Source: Pseudomonadota bacterium (GTDB taxonomy: Bacteria > Pseudomonadota > Alphaproteobacteria > Rhizobiales > Phreatobacteraceae). From it: DNA of 64,000 bases. The DNA is taken from the NCBI GenBank assembly GCA_020161695.1, contig JAIUOO010000003.1, positions 62,001 through 126,000 of the forward strand, written 5' to 3'. The position numbers and the translations under genes are program-made. The notes below the pieces were generated by a model. The model saw only the letters and a list, made by a program, of their open reading frames with translations. It did no database searches and was not told where the DNA came from. Position 1 is the first letter of the stretch, and the number at the start of each line of letters is the position of its first letter. Of the stretch, positions 1-7,554 are shown in pieces.

Positions 1-470
1 GCCGGCTTCGGCCAGTCGGCCCCGAGTTTTGCGGCGATGGCGCGCGCGCCATCCATCCGCACTTCCTCATCGGCGGAGAGGCAGATGTGGATCGGGCGCT
101 TGAGGCCGGCCTTCATCATCGCCGGCACGGCCGCGAGGACGCAGGCGTCGAATCCCTTCATGTCGCAGGCGCCGCGCCCGTAGAGCCGGTCGCCCTTCGG
201 CGTCAGCTTGAACGGATCGTTCGTCCAGGGCTGGCCCTCCACCGGAACGACATCGAGATGGCCCGACAGCATCACGCCGCCATCGCCCTTCGGCCCGATG
301 GTCGCGAAGATGTTGGCGTTCTGCCCGTCGGCCTGCGGCAGCACCTCGAAAGGCACGCCGTGCGAGGCGAGGTATTCGCCGATGAAGGCGATACAGTCGA
401 GATTGTGCGTCTCCGACACGGTGGGGAAGGAGACGAGGCGCTCGAGCAGTTCGATGCTGGTCAGGTTCAT
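1..470 (-). CDS. argE: Acetylornithine deacetylase-like M20 peptidase (partial, C-terminus outside window)
   Basis: Zinc-dependent M20 amidohydrolase, most like ArgE, which removes the acetyl group from N-acetylornithine in arginine synthesis. Only about 156 N-terminal residues are present; the gene runs off the left edge. Visible metal-site motifs are SGHLDVVP (first His and its Asp), GRGACDMKG (bridging Asp) and SADEEV (catalytic Glu pair). The phrase PVEGQPWTNDPF is characteristic of ArgE. An in-frame ATG at 485 is an alternative start; neither start has a good Shine-Dalgarno sequence. It diverges from the M20D array on the other strand. A related M20A deacetylase with another acyl-amino-acid substrate is possible. 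Confidence 0.75.
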   Translation of the reverse strand, partial: MNLTSIELLERLVSFPTVSETHNLDCIAFIGEYLASHGVPFEVLPQADGQNANIFATIGPKGDGGVMLSGHLDVVPVEGQPWTNDPFKLTPKGDRLYGRGACDMKGFDACVLAAVPAMMKAGLKRPIHICLSADEEVRMDGARAIAAKLGADWPKP

Positions 471-602
471 GGGAGAGCTTGTCATTGCCCGAGGGAGCCC
501 GAGGCGAGCCATGCGCGTCAAGAGCACGTGACCGCATGGCAGGTCGATTGACCGCGGCATCTACCTCCGGTTTGGTTGCCGCTTCGATTTCCGGAGGTTT
601 CC

Positions 603-1769
603 ATGCCCATCGTCAACCGCATCTCGGCCCTTCACGACGAGGTCACCGCCTGGCGGCGCGACATCCACGAATATCCCGAGCTGCAGTTCGACGTGCACCG
701 CACGGCCGGCATCGTCGCCGAGAAGCTGAAGGAGTTCGGCTGCGACGAGATCGTCACGGGCATCGGCAAGACCGGCGTGGTCGGCATCATCAAGGGCCGG
801 AATACCGGTTCGGGCAAGGTCATCGGCCTGCGCGCCGACATGGATGCGCTGCCGCTGACCGAGATCACCGGCGTTCCCCATGCCTCCAAGGTTCCCGGCA
901 AGATGCACGCCTGCGGCCATGACGGCCACACCGCCATGCTGCTGGGCGCGGCCAAGTATCTCGCCGAGACGCGTAATTTCGACGGCTCCGTCGCGGTCAT
1001 CTTCCAGCCGGCCGAAGAGGGCGGCGGCGGCGGCCGCGAGATGGTCAATGACGGCATGATGGACCGTTTCGGCATCCAGGAGGTCTATGGCATGCACAAT
1101 GCGCCTGGCCTTCCCGTCGGCCAGTTCGCGCTCCGCCCCGGCCCGCTCATGGCTGCGGCCGACCGGATCGAGATCCTCGTCGAGGGCAAGGGCGGCCATG
1201 CCGCAAAGCCCCATCTCGCCGTCGATACGATCCTGATCGCCTCGCAGATCATCGTGAACGCCCAGTCCATCGTCTCGCGCAACGTCGATCCGCTGCAAAA
1301 CGCAGTGGTGTCGATCTGCGCCTTCAATGCCGGCTTCACCGACAACGTCATCCCGCAGACGGCGCGGCTGCAGGGCACTGTGCGCACGCTGACCCCGGAA
1401 ATGCGCGATTTCGTCGAGGCCCGCCTCCACGCCATCGTCGAGGGCACGGCGGCGGTGTTCGGCGGCACGGCCAAGCTCGTCTATCACCGCGACTATCCCG
1501 TCACGAAGAACCATTCCGACAACGCCATCTTCGCGGGCGACGCGGCAGCCGCCGTGGTCGGCGAGGACGCGATCAACCGCGACACCGTGCCGGTGATGGG
1601 CGGCGAGGACTTCTCGTTCATGCTGGAGGCCCGCCCCGGCGCCTTCATCTTCATCGGTCAGGGCGACGGCCCGAACGTCCACCACCCGGCCTATGACTTC
1701 AACGACGAGATCATCCCGATCGGCATGAGCTACTGGGCCAAGCTCGTCGAGAGCCGCCTGCCCGCCTGA
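603..1769 (+). CDS. M20D family amidohydrolase, paralog 1 of 4
   Basis: A 388-residue metal-dependent amidohydrolase of the hippurate hydrolase/IAA-amino acid hydrolase (M20D) family, which cleaves N-acyl amino acids. Expected metal ligands are all present: Cys104 and His106 in HACGHDGH, the Glu pair in QPAEEG (about 138-139), His165 in GMHNAPG, and a late His in HHPAYDFND (about 360). No signal peptide is seen, so it is probably cytoplasmic. The start at 603 is chosen because GGAGGT lies 4-5 bases upstream; the open frame extends to 576 but without a ribosome site. It heads a tandem array of paralogs at 1836, 3018 and 5387. The substrate cannot be told from sequence. Confidence 0.9.
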   Translation: MPIVNRISALHDEVTAWRRDIHEYPELQFDVHRTAGIVAEKLKEFGCDEIVTGIGKTGVVGIIKGRNTGSGKVIGLRADMDALPLTEITGVPHASKVPGKMHACGHDGHTAMLLGAAKYLAETRNFDGSVAVIFQPAEEGGGGGREMVNDGMMDRFGIQEVYGMHNAPGLPVGQFALRPGPLMAAADRIEILVEGKGGHAAKPHLAVDTILIASQIIVNAQSIVSRNVDPLQNAVVSICAFNAGFTDNVIPQTARLQGTVRTLTPEMRDFVEARLHAIVEGTAAVFGGTAKLVYHRDYPVTKNHSDNAIFAGDAAAAVVGEDAINRDTVPVMGGEDFSFMLEARPGAFIFIGQGDGPNVHHPAYDFNDEIIPIGMSYWAKLVESRLPA

Positions 1770-1781
1770 CCCCGACGCCGC

Positions 1782-1810
1782 GCCCTCCGTCAAATCCGGA
1801 GGGCGCTTCT
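1782..1810 (+). terminator. Hairpin after the first M20D gene
   Basis: An inverted repeat (GCCCTCCG / CGGAGGGC) with a six-base loop follows the stop codon, then a mixed C/T tail. The T-run is weak, so it may attenuate rather than stop transcription into the next paralog. Confidence 0.4.
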
Positions 1811-1835
1811 TCCTCGCAGCCGCCTCGGGCCCCTC

Positions 1836-2999
1836 ATGTCGATCAGCAACCGCATTGCCGACCTCGCCCACGAGGCGACCGAATGGCGCCGCGACTTCCA
1901 CCAGCATCCCGAACTGCTGTTCGACCTGCCGCGCACCTCGGCCATCGTCGCCGAGAAGCTGCGCGCCTTCGGCTGCGACGAGGTGGTGACCGGCATCGGC
2001 CGCTCCGGCGTCGTGGCGCTGATCCACGGCAGCCAGGCGGGCACCGGCAAGGTCATCGGCCTGCGCTCGGACATGGACGCGCTGCCGCTGACCGAGATCA
2101 CCGGCCTGGCCCACGCCTCCAGAGTTCCCGGCATGATGCATGCCTGCGGCCATGACGGACACATGGCCATGCTGCTCGGCGCCGCGAAATATCTCGCCGA
2201 GACCAGAAATTTCGCCGGCACGGCGGCGCTCGTCTTCCAGCCGGCGGAGGAAGGCGGCGGCGGCGCGCGCGAGATGATCGCCGACGGCATGATGGAGCGC
2301 TTCGGCATCCAGGAAATCTACGGCATGCACAACGGCATCGACCCCGCTGGCACCTTTTCCGTCAGGGGCGGGCCGACCAGCGCAGCCGCCGATCGCATCC
2401 ACATCCTCGTCGAGGGCAAGGGCGGCCACGGAGCCATGCCGCATCTGGCGGCGGATACGATACTGGCGGCGGCGCAGATCGTCATCGCGATCCAGTCGGT
2501 CGTCTCCCGCAATGTCGATCCGCTGGAGGCCGCCGTCGTGTCGATCGGCTCGCTCAATGCCGGCCACGCCAACAATGTCATTCCGCACACCGCCGAGTTG
2601 CGCGGCACCGTCCGCACCTTGACGAAGGACGTGCAGGCGCTGGTCGAGGCCCGCCTGCGCGAGGTCGTCGAGAAGACCGCCGAGACCTTCGGCGCGAAGG
2701 CGACCTTCACCTACATCTACGGTTGCCCGATGGTGGTGAACCACGCCACAGAGGCCGAACACGCGGCGCTTGCCGCCGCCGCAATCGTCGGCGTCGACAA
2801 TGTCCGCCGCGACAAGCCGCCGACCATGGGCGCCGAGGACTTCTCCTTCATGCTGGAGGCTCGCCCCGGCTGCATGGTCGGCATCGGCCAGGGCGGCGCG
2901 TTCGGCGTGCACCACCCCGCCTACGACTTCAACGACGAGATCATCCCCATCGGCATCAGCTACTGGGCGAAACTCGTCGAAATCCGTCTCGCCGCCTGA
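1836..2999 (+). CDS. M20D family amidohydrolase, paralog 2 of 4
   Basis: A 387-residue M20D amidohydrolase, clearly related to the flanking paralogs but the more diverged of the first three. The metal-site motifs are intact: HACGHDGHMAM, QPAEEGGGG, YGMHNGIDPAG and HHPAYDFND. Differences lie around the substrate side, for example HGAMPHLAADT where paralogs 1 and 3 have HAAKPHL, a feature it shares with paralog 4. The ATG at 1836 gives the same N-terminal length as its relatives. It lies 66 bases after paralog 1 and 18 bases before paralog 3, so the three are probably co-transcribed. Its substrate may differ from that of paralogs 1 and 3. Confidence 0.9.
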   Translation: MSISNRIADLAHEATEWRRDFHQHPELLFDLPRTSAIVAEKLRAFGCDEVVTGIGRSGVVALIHGSQAGTGKVIGLRSDMDALPLTEITGLAHASRVPGMMHACGHDGHMAMLLGAAKYLAETRNFAGTAALVFQPAEEGGGGAREMIADGMMERFGIQEIYGMHNGIDPAGTFSVRGGPTSAAADRIHILVEGKGGHGAMPHLAADTILAAAQIVIAIQSVVSRNVDPLEAAVVSIGSLNAGHANNVIPHTAELRGTVRTLTKDVQALVEARLREVVEKTAETFGAKATFTYIYGCPMVVNHATEAEHAALAAAAIVGVDNVRRDKPPTMGAEDFSFMLEARPGCMVGIGQGGAFGVHHPAYDFNDEIIPIGISYWAKLVEIRLAA

Positions 3000-3017
3000 T
3001 CACGCCCCGGAGCTCCC

Positions 3018-4184
3018 ATGCCCATCGTCAACCGCATCTCGGCCCTCCACGAGGAAGTCACCGCCTGGCGGCGCGACATCCACGAATATCCCGAACTCCA
3101 GTTCGACGTGCACCGCACGGCCGGCATCGTCGCGGAGAAGCTGAAGGAGTTCGGCTGCGACGAGATCGTCACCGGCATCGGCCGCACCGGCGTGGTCGGC
3201 ATCATCAAGGGCCGGGCCAACGGCTCCGGCAAGGTCATCGGCCTGCGCGCCGACATGGACGCGCTGCCGCTGACCGAGATCACCGGCCTGCCGCATGCGT
3301 CCAAGGTCCCCGGCAAGATGCACGCCTGCGGCCATGACGGCCACACCGCCATGCTGCTGGGCGCCGCCAAGTACCTCGCCGAGACGCGTAATTTCGATGG
3401 CACGGTCGCGGTCATCTTCCAGCCGGCCGAAGAGGGCGAGAAGGGCGGCGAGGCCATGGTCAAGGACGGCATGATGGAGCGCTTCGGCATCCAGGAGGTC
3501 TACGGCATGCACAATGCCCCCGGCCTGCCCGTCGGCCAGTTCGCCCTGCGCCCCGGCCCGCTGCTGGCGGCGGTCGACAATTTCCGCATCGAGGTCGAGG
3601 GCAAGGGCGGCCATGCTGCCAAGCCCCACCTCTCGGTCGACACAATCCTCGTCGCCTCCCACATCGTCGCGGCCGCGCAGTCCATCGTCGCGCGCAACAT
3701 CGACCCCCTGAAATGCGCGGTCGTCTCGATCTGCGCCTTCAATGCCGGCTTCACCAACAACGTCATCCCGCAGACGGCGGAGCTGCGCGGCACCGTGCGC
3801 ACCCACGATGCCAGCGTGCGCGATTTCGTCGAGCAGCGCCTCACGGAGCTCGCCGAGCGCACGGCCGCCGTGTTCGGCGCAACCGCGCGGGTGGTCTACG
3901 AGCGGGTCGTGCCAGTCACGGTCAATCACGAGATCCAGACGCCCTTCGCGGCAGATGCGGCCGCGGCGGTCGTCGGCGATGCGGCGGTCAACCGCGACAC
4001 CACGCCGATCATGGGCGGCGAGGATTTCGCCTACATGCTCGAGGCCCGTCCCGGCGCCTTCATCTTCATCGGCCAGGGCGACACGGCCAACGTCCACCAC
4101 CCGGCCTATGACTTCAACGACGAGATCATCCCGCTGGGCATGAGCTACTGGGCGAAGCTGGTGGAAAGCCGCATGCCGGCGTGA
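3018..4184 (+). CDS. M20D family amidohydrolase, paralog 3 of 4
   Basis: A 388-residue M20D amidohydrolase with the full Cys/His/Glu/His/His metal-site pattern (HACGHDGH, QPAEEGE, GMHNAPGLPVG, HHPAYDF). Its first 130 or so residues are almost identical to paralog 1, and the similarity extends to the DNA, whereas the C-terminal halves differ clearly. This mosaic suggests recent duplication or gene conversion. A GGAGCT sequence just upstream can serve as ribosome site, and only 18 bases separate it from paralog 2. Cytoplasmic, no export signal. The function is inferred from family only: hydrolysis of an N-acyl amino acid or similar amide. Confidence 0.9.
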   Translation: MPIVNRISALHEEVTAWRRDIHEYPELQFDVHRTAGIVAEKLKEFGCDEIVTGIGRTGVVGIIKGRANGSGKVIGLRADMDALPLTEITGLPHASKVPGKMHACGHDGHTAMLLGAAKYLAETRNFDGTVAVIFQPAEEGEKGGEAMVKDGMMERFGIQEVYGMHNAPGLPVGQFALRPGPLLAAVDNFRIEVEGKGGHAAKPHLSVDTILVASHIVAAAQSIVARNIDPLKCAVVSICAFNAGFTNNVIPQTAELRGTVRTHDASVRDFVEQRLTELAERTAAVFGATARVVYERVVPVTVNHEIQTPFAADAAAAVVGDAAVNRDTTPIMGGEDFAYMLEARPGAFIFIGQGDTANVHHPAYDFNDEIIPLGMSYWAKLVESRMPA

Positions 4185-4226
4185 CAAGCGGCTGGCTCCG
4201 GATCGTCCGGATCGCAAACTCTGAAG

Positions 4227-4316
4227 CGTCATGGCCGGGCTCGTCCCGGCCATCCACGACTTGAACGCAAGGTTGAAGGGAAGACGTGGATGCCCGGCAC
4301 AAGGCCGGGCCTGACG
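4227..4316. repeat. GTCATGGCCGGGC-type intergenic palindromic repeat, full copy
   Basis: A two-part inverted element: CGTCATGGCCGGGC..CCCGGCCATCCACGA on the left and ACGTGGATGCCCGGCACA..GGCCGGGC-TGACG on the right. Each half is itself a hairpin and the two halves are complementary to each other. The same element recurs at 18644, 35618 (degenerate) and 44485, with a half copy at 15273. Such repeats are common between genes in Bradyrhizobium-like genomes. Confidence 0.85.
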
Positions 4317-4419
4317 AGAAAGCACGTCCATCCTTGGACCCACTCTCTCATTCGCATGAGTGCCGCTAGCATCCTGCCGAACGGAGCCCGATCCGAAGGG
4401 GCTCCGCAGGGAGGATGCC

Positions 4420-5277
4420 ATGCCCAAGGTAGTCTACGAGAAGGATGGCCGGATCGGCCGCATCACGCTGAACCGGCCCGAAGTGCTGAACGCCATCGAC
4501 GACGAGGTTCCCGGCGAACTCGCCGACTGCGTGGCGCGCGCCAATGCCGACCCCTCCGTCCATGTCATCGTGCTCTCCGGCAAGGGCGATGCCTTCTGCG
4601 CGGGCTATGACCTCGCCTACTACGCCGAAGGCAACGGCAACGGCCAGGCGACGCAGGACATGCCCTGGGACCCCATGAAGGACTACGCCTTCATGATGCG
4701 GAATACCGAGGCGTTCATGTCGCTCTGGCGGTCCTACCGCCCGGTCATCTGCAAGGTGCACGGCTTCGCGGTGGCCGGCGGATCGGACATCGCCATGTGC
4801 TCCGACATCATCGTCATGGCCGAGGATGCCCGGATCGGCTACATGCCCGTGCGCGTCTGGGGCTGCCCGACCACCGCCATGTGGGTGTACCGGCTCGGGC
4901 CGGAACGGGCGAAGCGCATGCTGTTCACCGGCGACAAGATCGACGGCCGCGAGGCCGAGAAGCTCGGACTGGTGTTGAAGGCGGTGCCCGCCGCCGATCT
5001 CGACGCCGAGGTGGAAGCTCTCGCCGAACGGATGGCGACGGTGCCGGTCAACCAGTTGATGATGCAGAAGCTGGTCGTCAATCAGGCGATCGAGGCCATG
5101 GGCCTCAAGCAGACGCAGATGTTCGCCACCATTTTCGACGGCATCACCCGCCACTCGCCGGAAGGCATCAACTTCAAGACGCGGGCCGAGCAGGTCGGCT
5201 GGAAACAGGCCGTGCGCGAACGCGACGCCGGCACTTTCGACTGGACGCTGAACCGGCCGATCAATCCGGGCGGCTAG
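4420..5277 (+). CDS. Enoyl-CoA hydratase/isomerase family protein
   Basis: A 285-residue crotonase-fold protein expected to hydrate or isomerise an enoyl-CoA thioester in the cytoplasm. The N-terminal pattern ITLNRPEVLNAIDDEVPGEL and the oxyanion-hole segments SGKGDAFCAGYDLA (first) and VHGFAVAGGSDIAMCSD (second) are typical. Catalytic glutamates of mitochondrial-type hydratases are not obvious, so the exact chemistry is open. The start at 4420 follows CAGGGAGGATGCC, a strong ribosome site; the frame extends to 4360 without one. It sits between M20D paralogs 3 and 4, separated from both by more than 100 bases, so it may have its own promoter. Confidence 0.88.
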   Translation: MPKVVYEKDGRIGRITLNRPEVLNAIDDEVPGELADCVARANADPSVHVIVLSGKGDAFCAGYDLAYYAEGNGNGQATQDMPWDPMKDYAFMMRNTEAFMSLWRSYRPVICKVHGFAVAGGSDIAMCSDIIVMAEDARIGYMPVRVWGCPTTAMWVYRLGPERAKRMLFTGDKIDGREAEKLGLVLKAVPAADLDAEVEALAERMATVPVNQLMMQKLVVNQAIEAMGLKQTQMFATIFDGITRHSPEGINFKTRAEQVGWKQAVRERDAGTFDWTLNRPINPGG

Positions 5278-5386
5278 CGCGCTCATCATGAGCCTGCCGC
5301 ATCGCACCGATCCCGCCGTCCCTCTCGCCACATCCGCCGCGCCGCGCTAGCTTCCCGCCTTTCGCATCGCCCTTCCGGAGAGTTCC

Positions 5387-6553
5387 ATGCCCATCATCAA
5401 CCGCGTCGCCGACCTTCACGACGAAATCACCGGCTGGCGGCGCGACTTCCACGAGAACCCGGAACTGCTCTACGACGTGCATCGCACGGCCGGGATCGTG
5501 GAGAAGAAGCTGAACGAATTCGGCTGCGACGAAGTGGTGCCCGGCATCGGCCAGACCGGCGTCGTCGCCGTCATCAAGGGTCGCAAGAACGGCTCGGGCA
5601 AGGTCATCGGCCTGCGCGCCGACATGGACGCGCTCCCCATCGAGGAGGCGACCGGTGCTGCCTACACCTCGAAGATTCCCGGCAAGATGCACGCCTGCGG
5701 CCATGACGGCCACACCGCCATGCTGCTCGGCGCCGCCAAATATCTCGCCGAGACCCGCAATTTCGACGGCACCGCCATCATCATCTTCCAGCCGGCCGAG
5801 GAAGGTGGTGGCGGCGGCGACGCCATGGTCAAGGACGGCCTGATGGAGCGCTGGGGCATCCAGGAGGTCTATGGCATGCACAACATGCCGGGCATTCCGG
5901 TCGGCCATTTCGCGGTGCGCAAGGGCCCGTCCATGGCCGCCGCCGACCGCTTCATCATCGACATCGAGGGCAAGGGCGGCCACGGCGCCATGCCGCATCT
6001 CTGCATCGACCCGGTGCAGGCCGGCTTCACCATCGGCCTTGCCATGCAGACCATCGTCGCGCGCAACGTCGACCCGATCGAAAGCGCGGTCATCTCCATC
6101 ACCTCGGTCAAGGCGGGCGAAGCCTTCAACGTCATTCCGCAGACGCTGCGCATGCTCGGCACGGTGCGCACCTTCAAGCCGGAGGTGCAGGATCTCGTCG
6201 AGGCCCGCATGAAGGAACTCGCCGAGAACGTCGCCAAGGGCATGGGCTGCACGGCCAAGGTCGACTACCAGCGCGGCTACCCCGTGACGTTCAACCATGC
6301 CGACCAGACCGATTTCGCGGTCAAGGTCGCCAAGGCCGTGGTGGGCGACGACAAGGTCAATGCGGAGACCCCGCCGCTGATGGGCGCGGAGGACTTCTCC
6401 TACATGCTCAACCAGCGTCCCGGCTGCTACATCTTCGTCGGCAACGGCGACACGGCGGCCTGCCACCACCCTGCCTACGATTTCGACGACAGCGCCATTC
6501 CGGCCGGCACCAGCTACTGGGCCAAGCTCGTCGAAACCGCCATGCCGGCCTGA
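5387..6553 (+). CDS. M20D family amidohydrolase, paralog 4 of 4
   Basis: A 388-residue M20D amidohydrolase starting at the ATG preceded by CCGGAGAGTTCC. Metal-site motifs HACGHDGHTAM, QPAEEGGGGG, YGMHNMPGIPVG and CHHPAYDFDD are intact. It is the most divergent of the four in the C-terminal half but keeps the shared opening MPI(I/V)NR..LH(D/E)E. It is separated from the other three by an enoyl-CoA hydratase gene and is followed after one base by the Gfo/Idh/MocA gene, so those two are likely translated from one message. Expected role is hydrolysis of an N-acyl amino acid; the acyl group might feed the adjacent CoA chemistry, which is inference only. Confidence 0.9.
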   Translation: MPIINRVADLHDEITGWRRDFHENPELLYDVHRTAGIVEKKLNEFGCDEVVPGIGQTGVVAVIKGRKNGSGKVIGLRADMDALPIEEATGAAYTSKIPGKMHACGHDGHTAMLLGAAKYLAETRNFDGTAIIIFQPAEEGGGGGDAMVKDGLMERWGIQEVYGMHNMPGIPVGHFAVRKGPSMAAADRFIIDIEGKGGHGAMPHLCIDPVQAGFTIGLAMQTIVARNVDPIESAVISITSVKAGEAFNVIPQTLRMLGTVRTFKPEVQDLVEARMKELAENVAKGMGCTAKVDYQRGYPVTFNHADQTDFAVKVAKAVVGDDKVNAETPPLMGAEDFSYMLNQRPGCYIFVGNGDTAACHHPAYDFDDSAIPAGTSYWAKLVETAMPA

Positions 6554-6554
6554 C

Positions 6555-7547
6555 GTGGCTGACATGGCCGACAACCGCATCGCCCTCGGCATTATCGGTG
6601 CGGGCATCATGGGCGAGCGCCTTCTCGGCGCCGCCCTTTCGCAGGCGGCGGACGCGATTCGCGTCGCCGGCATCTGGGATCCCTCCCCGGATGCCATGGC
6701 GCGCATCGCCGCCGCCTTCCCCGATGTGCCTCGGCTCAACGACGCCGCTGCGGTGGTCGCGGCCTGCGATTGCCTCTACGTGGCATCGCCTCCCGCCTCG
6801 CATCTCGGCTATGCGCGGATGGCTTTGAGCGCCGGCAAAACAGTCTTCTGCGAGAAGCCTCTGGCTGTCGATGTCGCCGATGCTCGCGCCTTCGTGGCGC
6901 AAGCCGGCGGCCGGGGGGCAGTCAACTTCCCCTTCGCATCGTCCCCGGCGGTCTCGGCCCTGCAGCGCTGGATCGCCGAGGGCGCCATCGGCACGCCGCG
7001 GCGCATCGCCATCGAGGTCGCCTTCGCAACATGGCCGCGCTCATGGCAGGCGGATGCGGCCGCCTGGCTGGATGCGCGGGCGCAGGGCGGCTTCACCCGC
7101 GAGGTGGTGTCGCACTTCCTGTTTCTGTCGCGCCGCCTGGGCGGTCCGCTGACCGGCCTGAAGGCGAGTGCCGACTTCCCCGAGGCCGGCCGTTCGGAGC
7201 GCCGCATCGCGGCGACGCTGACAGCTGGCAGCCTGCCGGTGACGCTGTCCGGCAGCGTCGGCACGACGGCGAAGGACGATCACAATATCTGGATGATCGA
7301 GGGCGATGCCGGCGCTGTCAGGCTCTGCGACTGGTCGATGGCGGAGAAGCGCGCGCCGGACGGCACCTGGCATCGCGACCCCGATGCGCTGCCGAACGAG
7401 AAGGCTCGTCCGCTCGTGCTGAAGCGCCAGCTCGAAGGCGTCGCCCGGATGACGCGTGGCGAGACCTTCCACCTCGCGACCCTCGCGGAGGCGCTGGATG
7501 TGCAGCAGACGGTCGAGGCTATCCTGATGTCCGCCACCTCGACCTGA
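6555..7547 (+). CDS. Gfo/Idh/MocA family NAD(P)-dependent oxidoreductase
   Basis: A 330-residue protein with an N-terminal Rossmann fold (GIIGAGIMGERLLG, about residues 11-24) and the family motif CEKPLAVD near residue 100, which positions the catalytic Lys-Pro. The C-terminal half should form the substrate-binding alpha/beta domain. These enzymes oxidise or reduce sugars, inositols and sugar acids. Start: a GTG at 6555 gives the longest product; an ATG at 6564, three codons later, is equally possible. It begins one base after the stop of M20D paralog 4 and ends 7 bases before the convergent GMC gene. The substrate is unknown. Confidence 0.85.
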   Translation: MADMADNRIALGIIGAGIMGERLLGAALSQAADAIRVAGIWDPSPDAMARIAAAFPDVPRLNDAAAVVAACDCLYVASPPASHLGYARMALSAGKTVFCEKPLAVDVADARAFVAQAGGRGAVNFPFASSPAVSALQRWIAEGAIGTPRRIAIEVAFATWPRSWQADAAAWLDARAQGGFTREVVSHFLFLSRRLGGPLTGLKASADFPEAGRSERRIAATLTAGSLPVTLSGSVGTTAKDDHNIWMIEGDAGAVRLCDWSMAEKRAPDGTWHRDPDALPNEKARPLVLKRQLEGVARMTRGETFHLATLAEALDVQQTVEAILMSATST

Positions 7548-7554
7548 CGCACGT

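Noticed and set aside
561..2915. Very long open frame on the minus strand opposite the first two M20D genes
   Set aside because: It is a composition effect of GC-rich DNA. The product is Arg/Asp/Ala/Gly-rich, has no recognisable domains, and the plus-strand genes have ribosome sites and conserved motifs.
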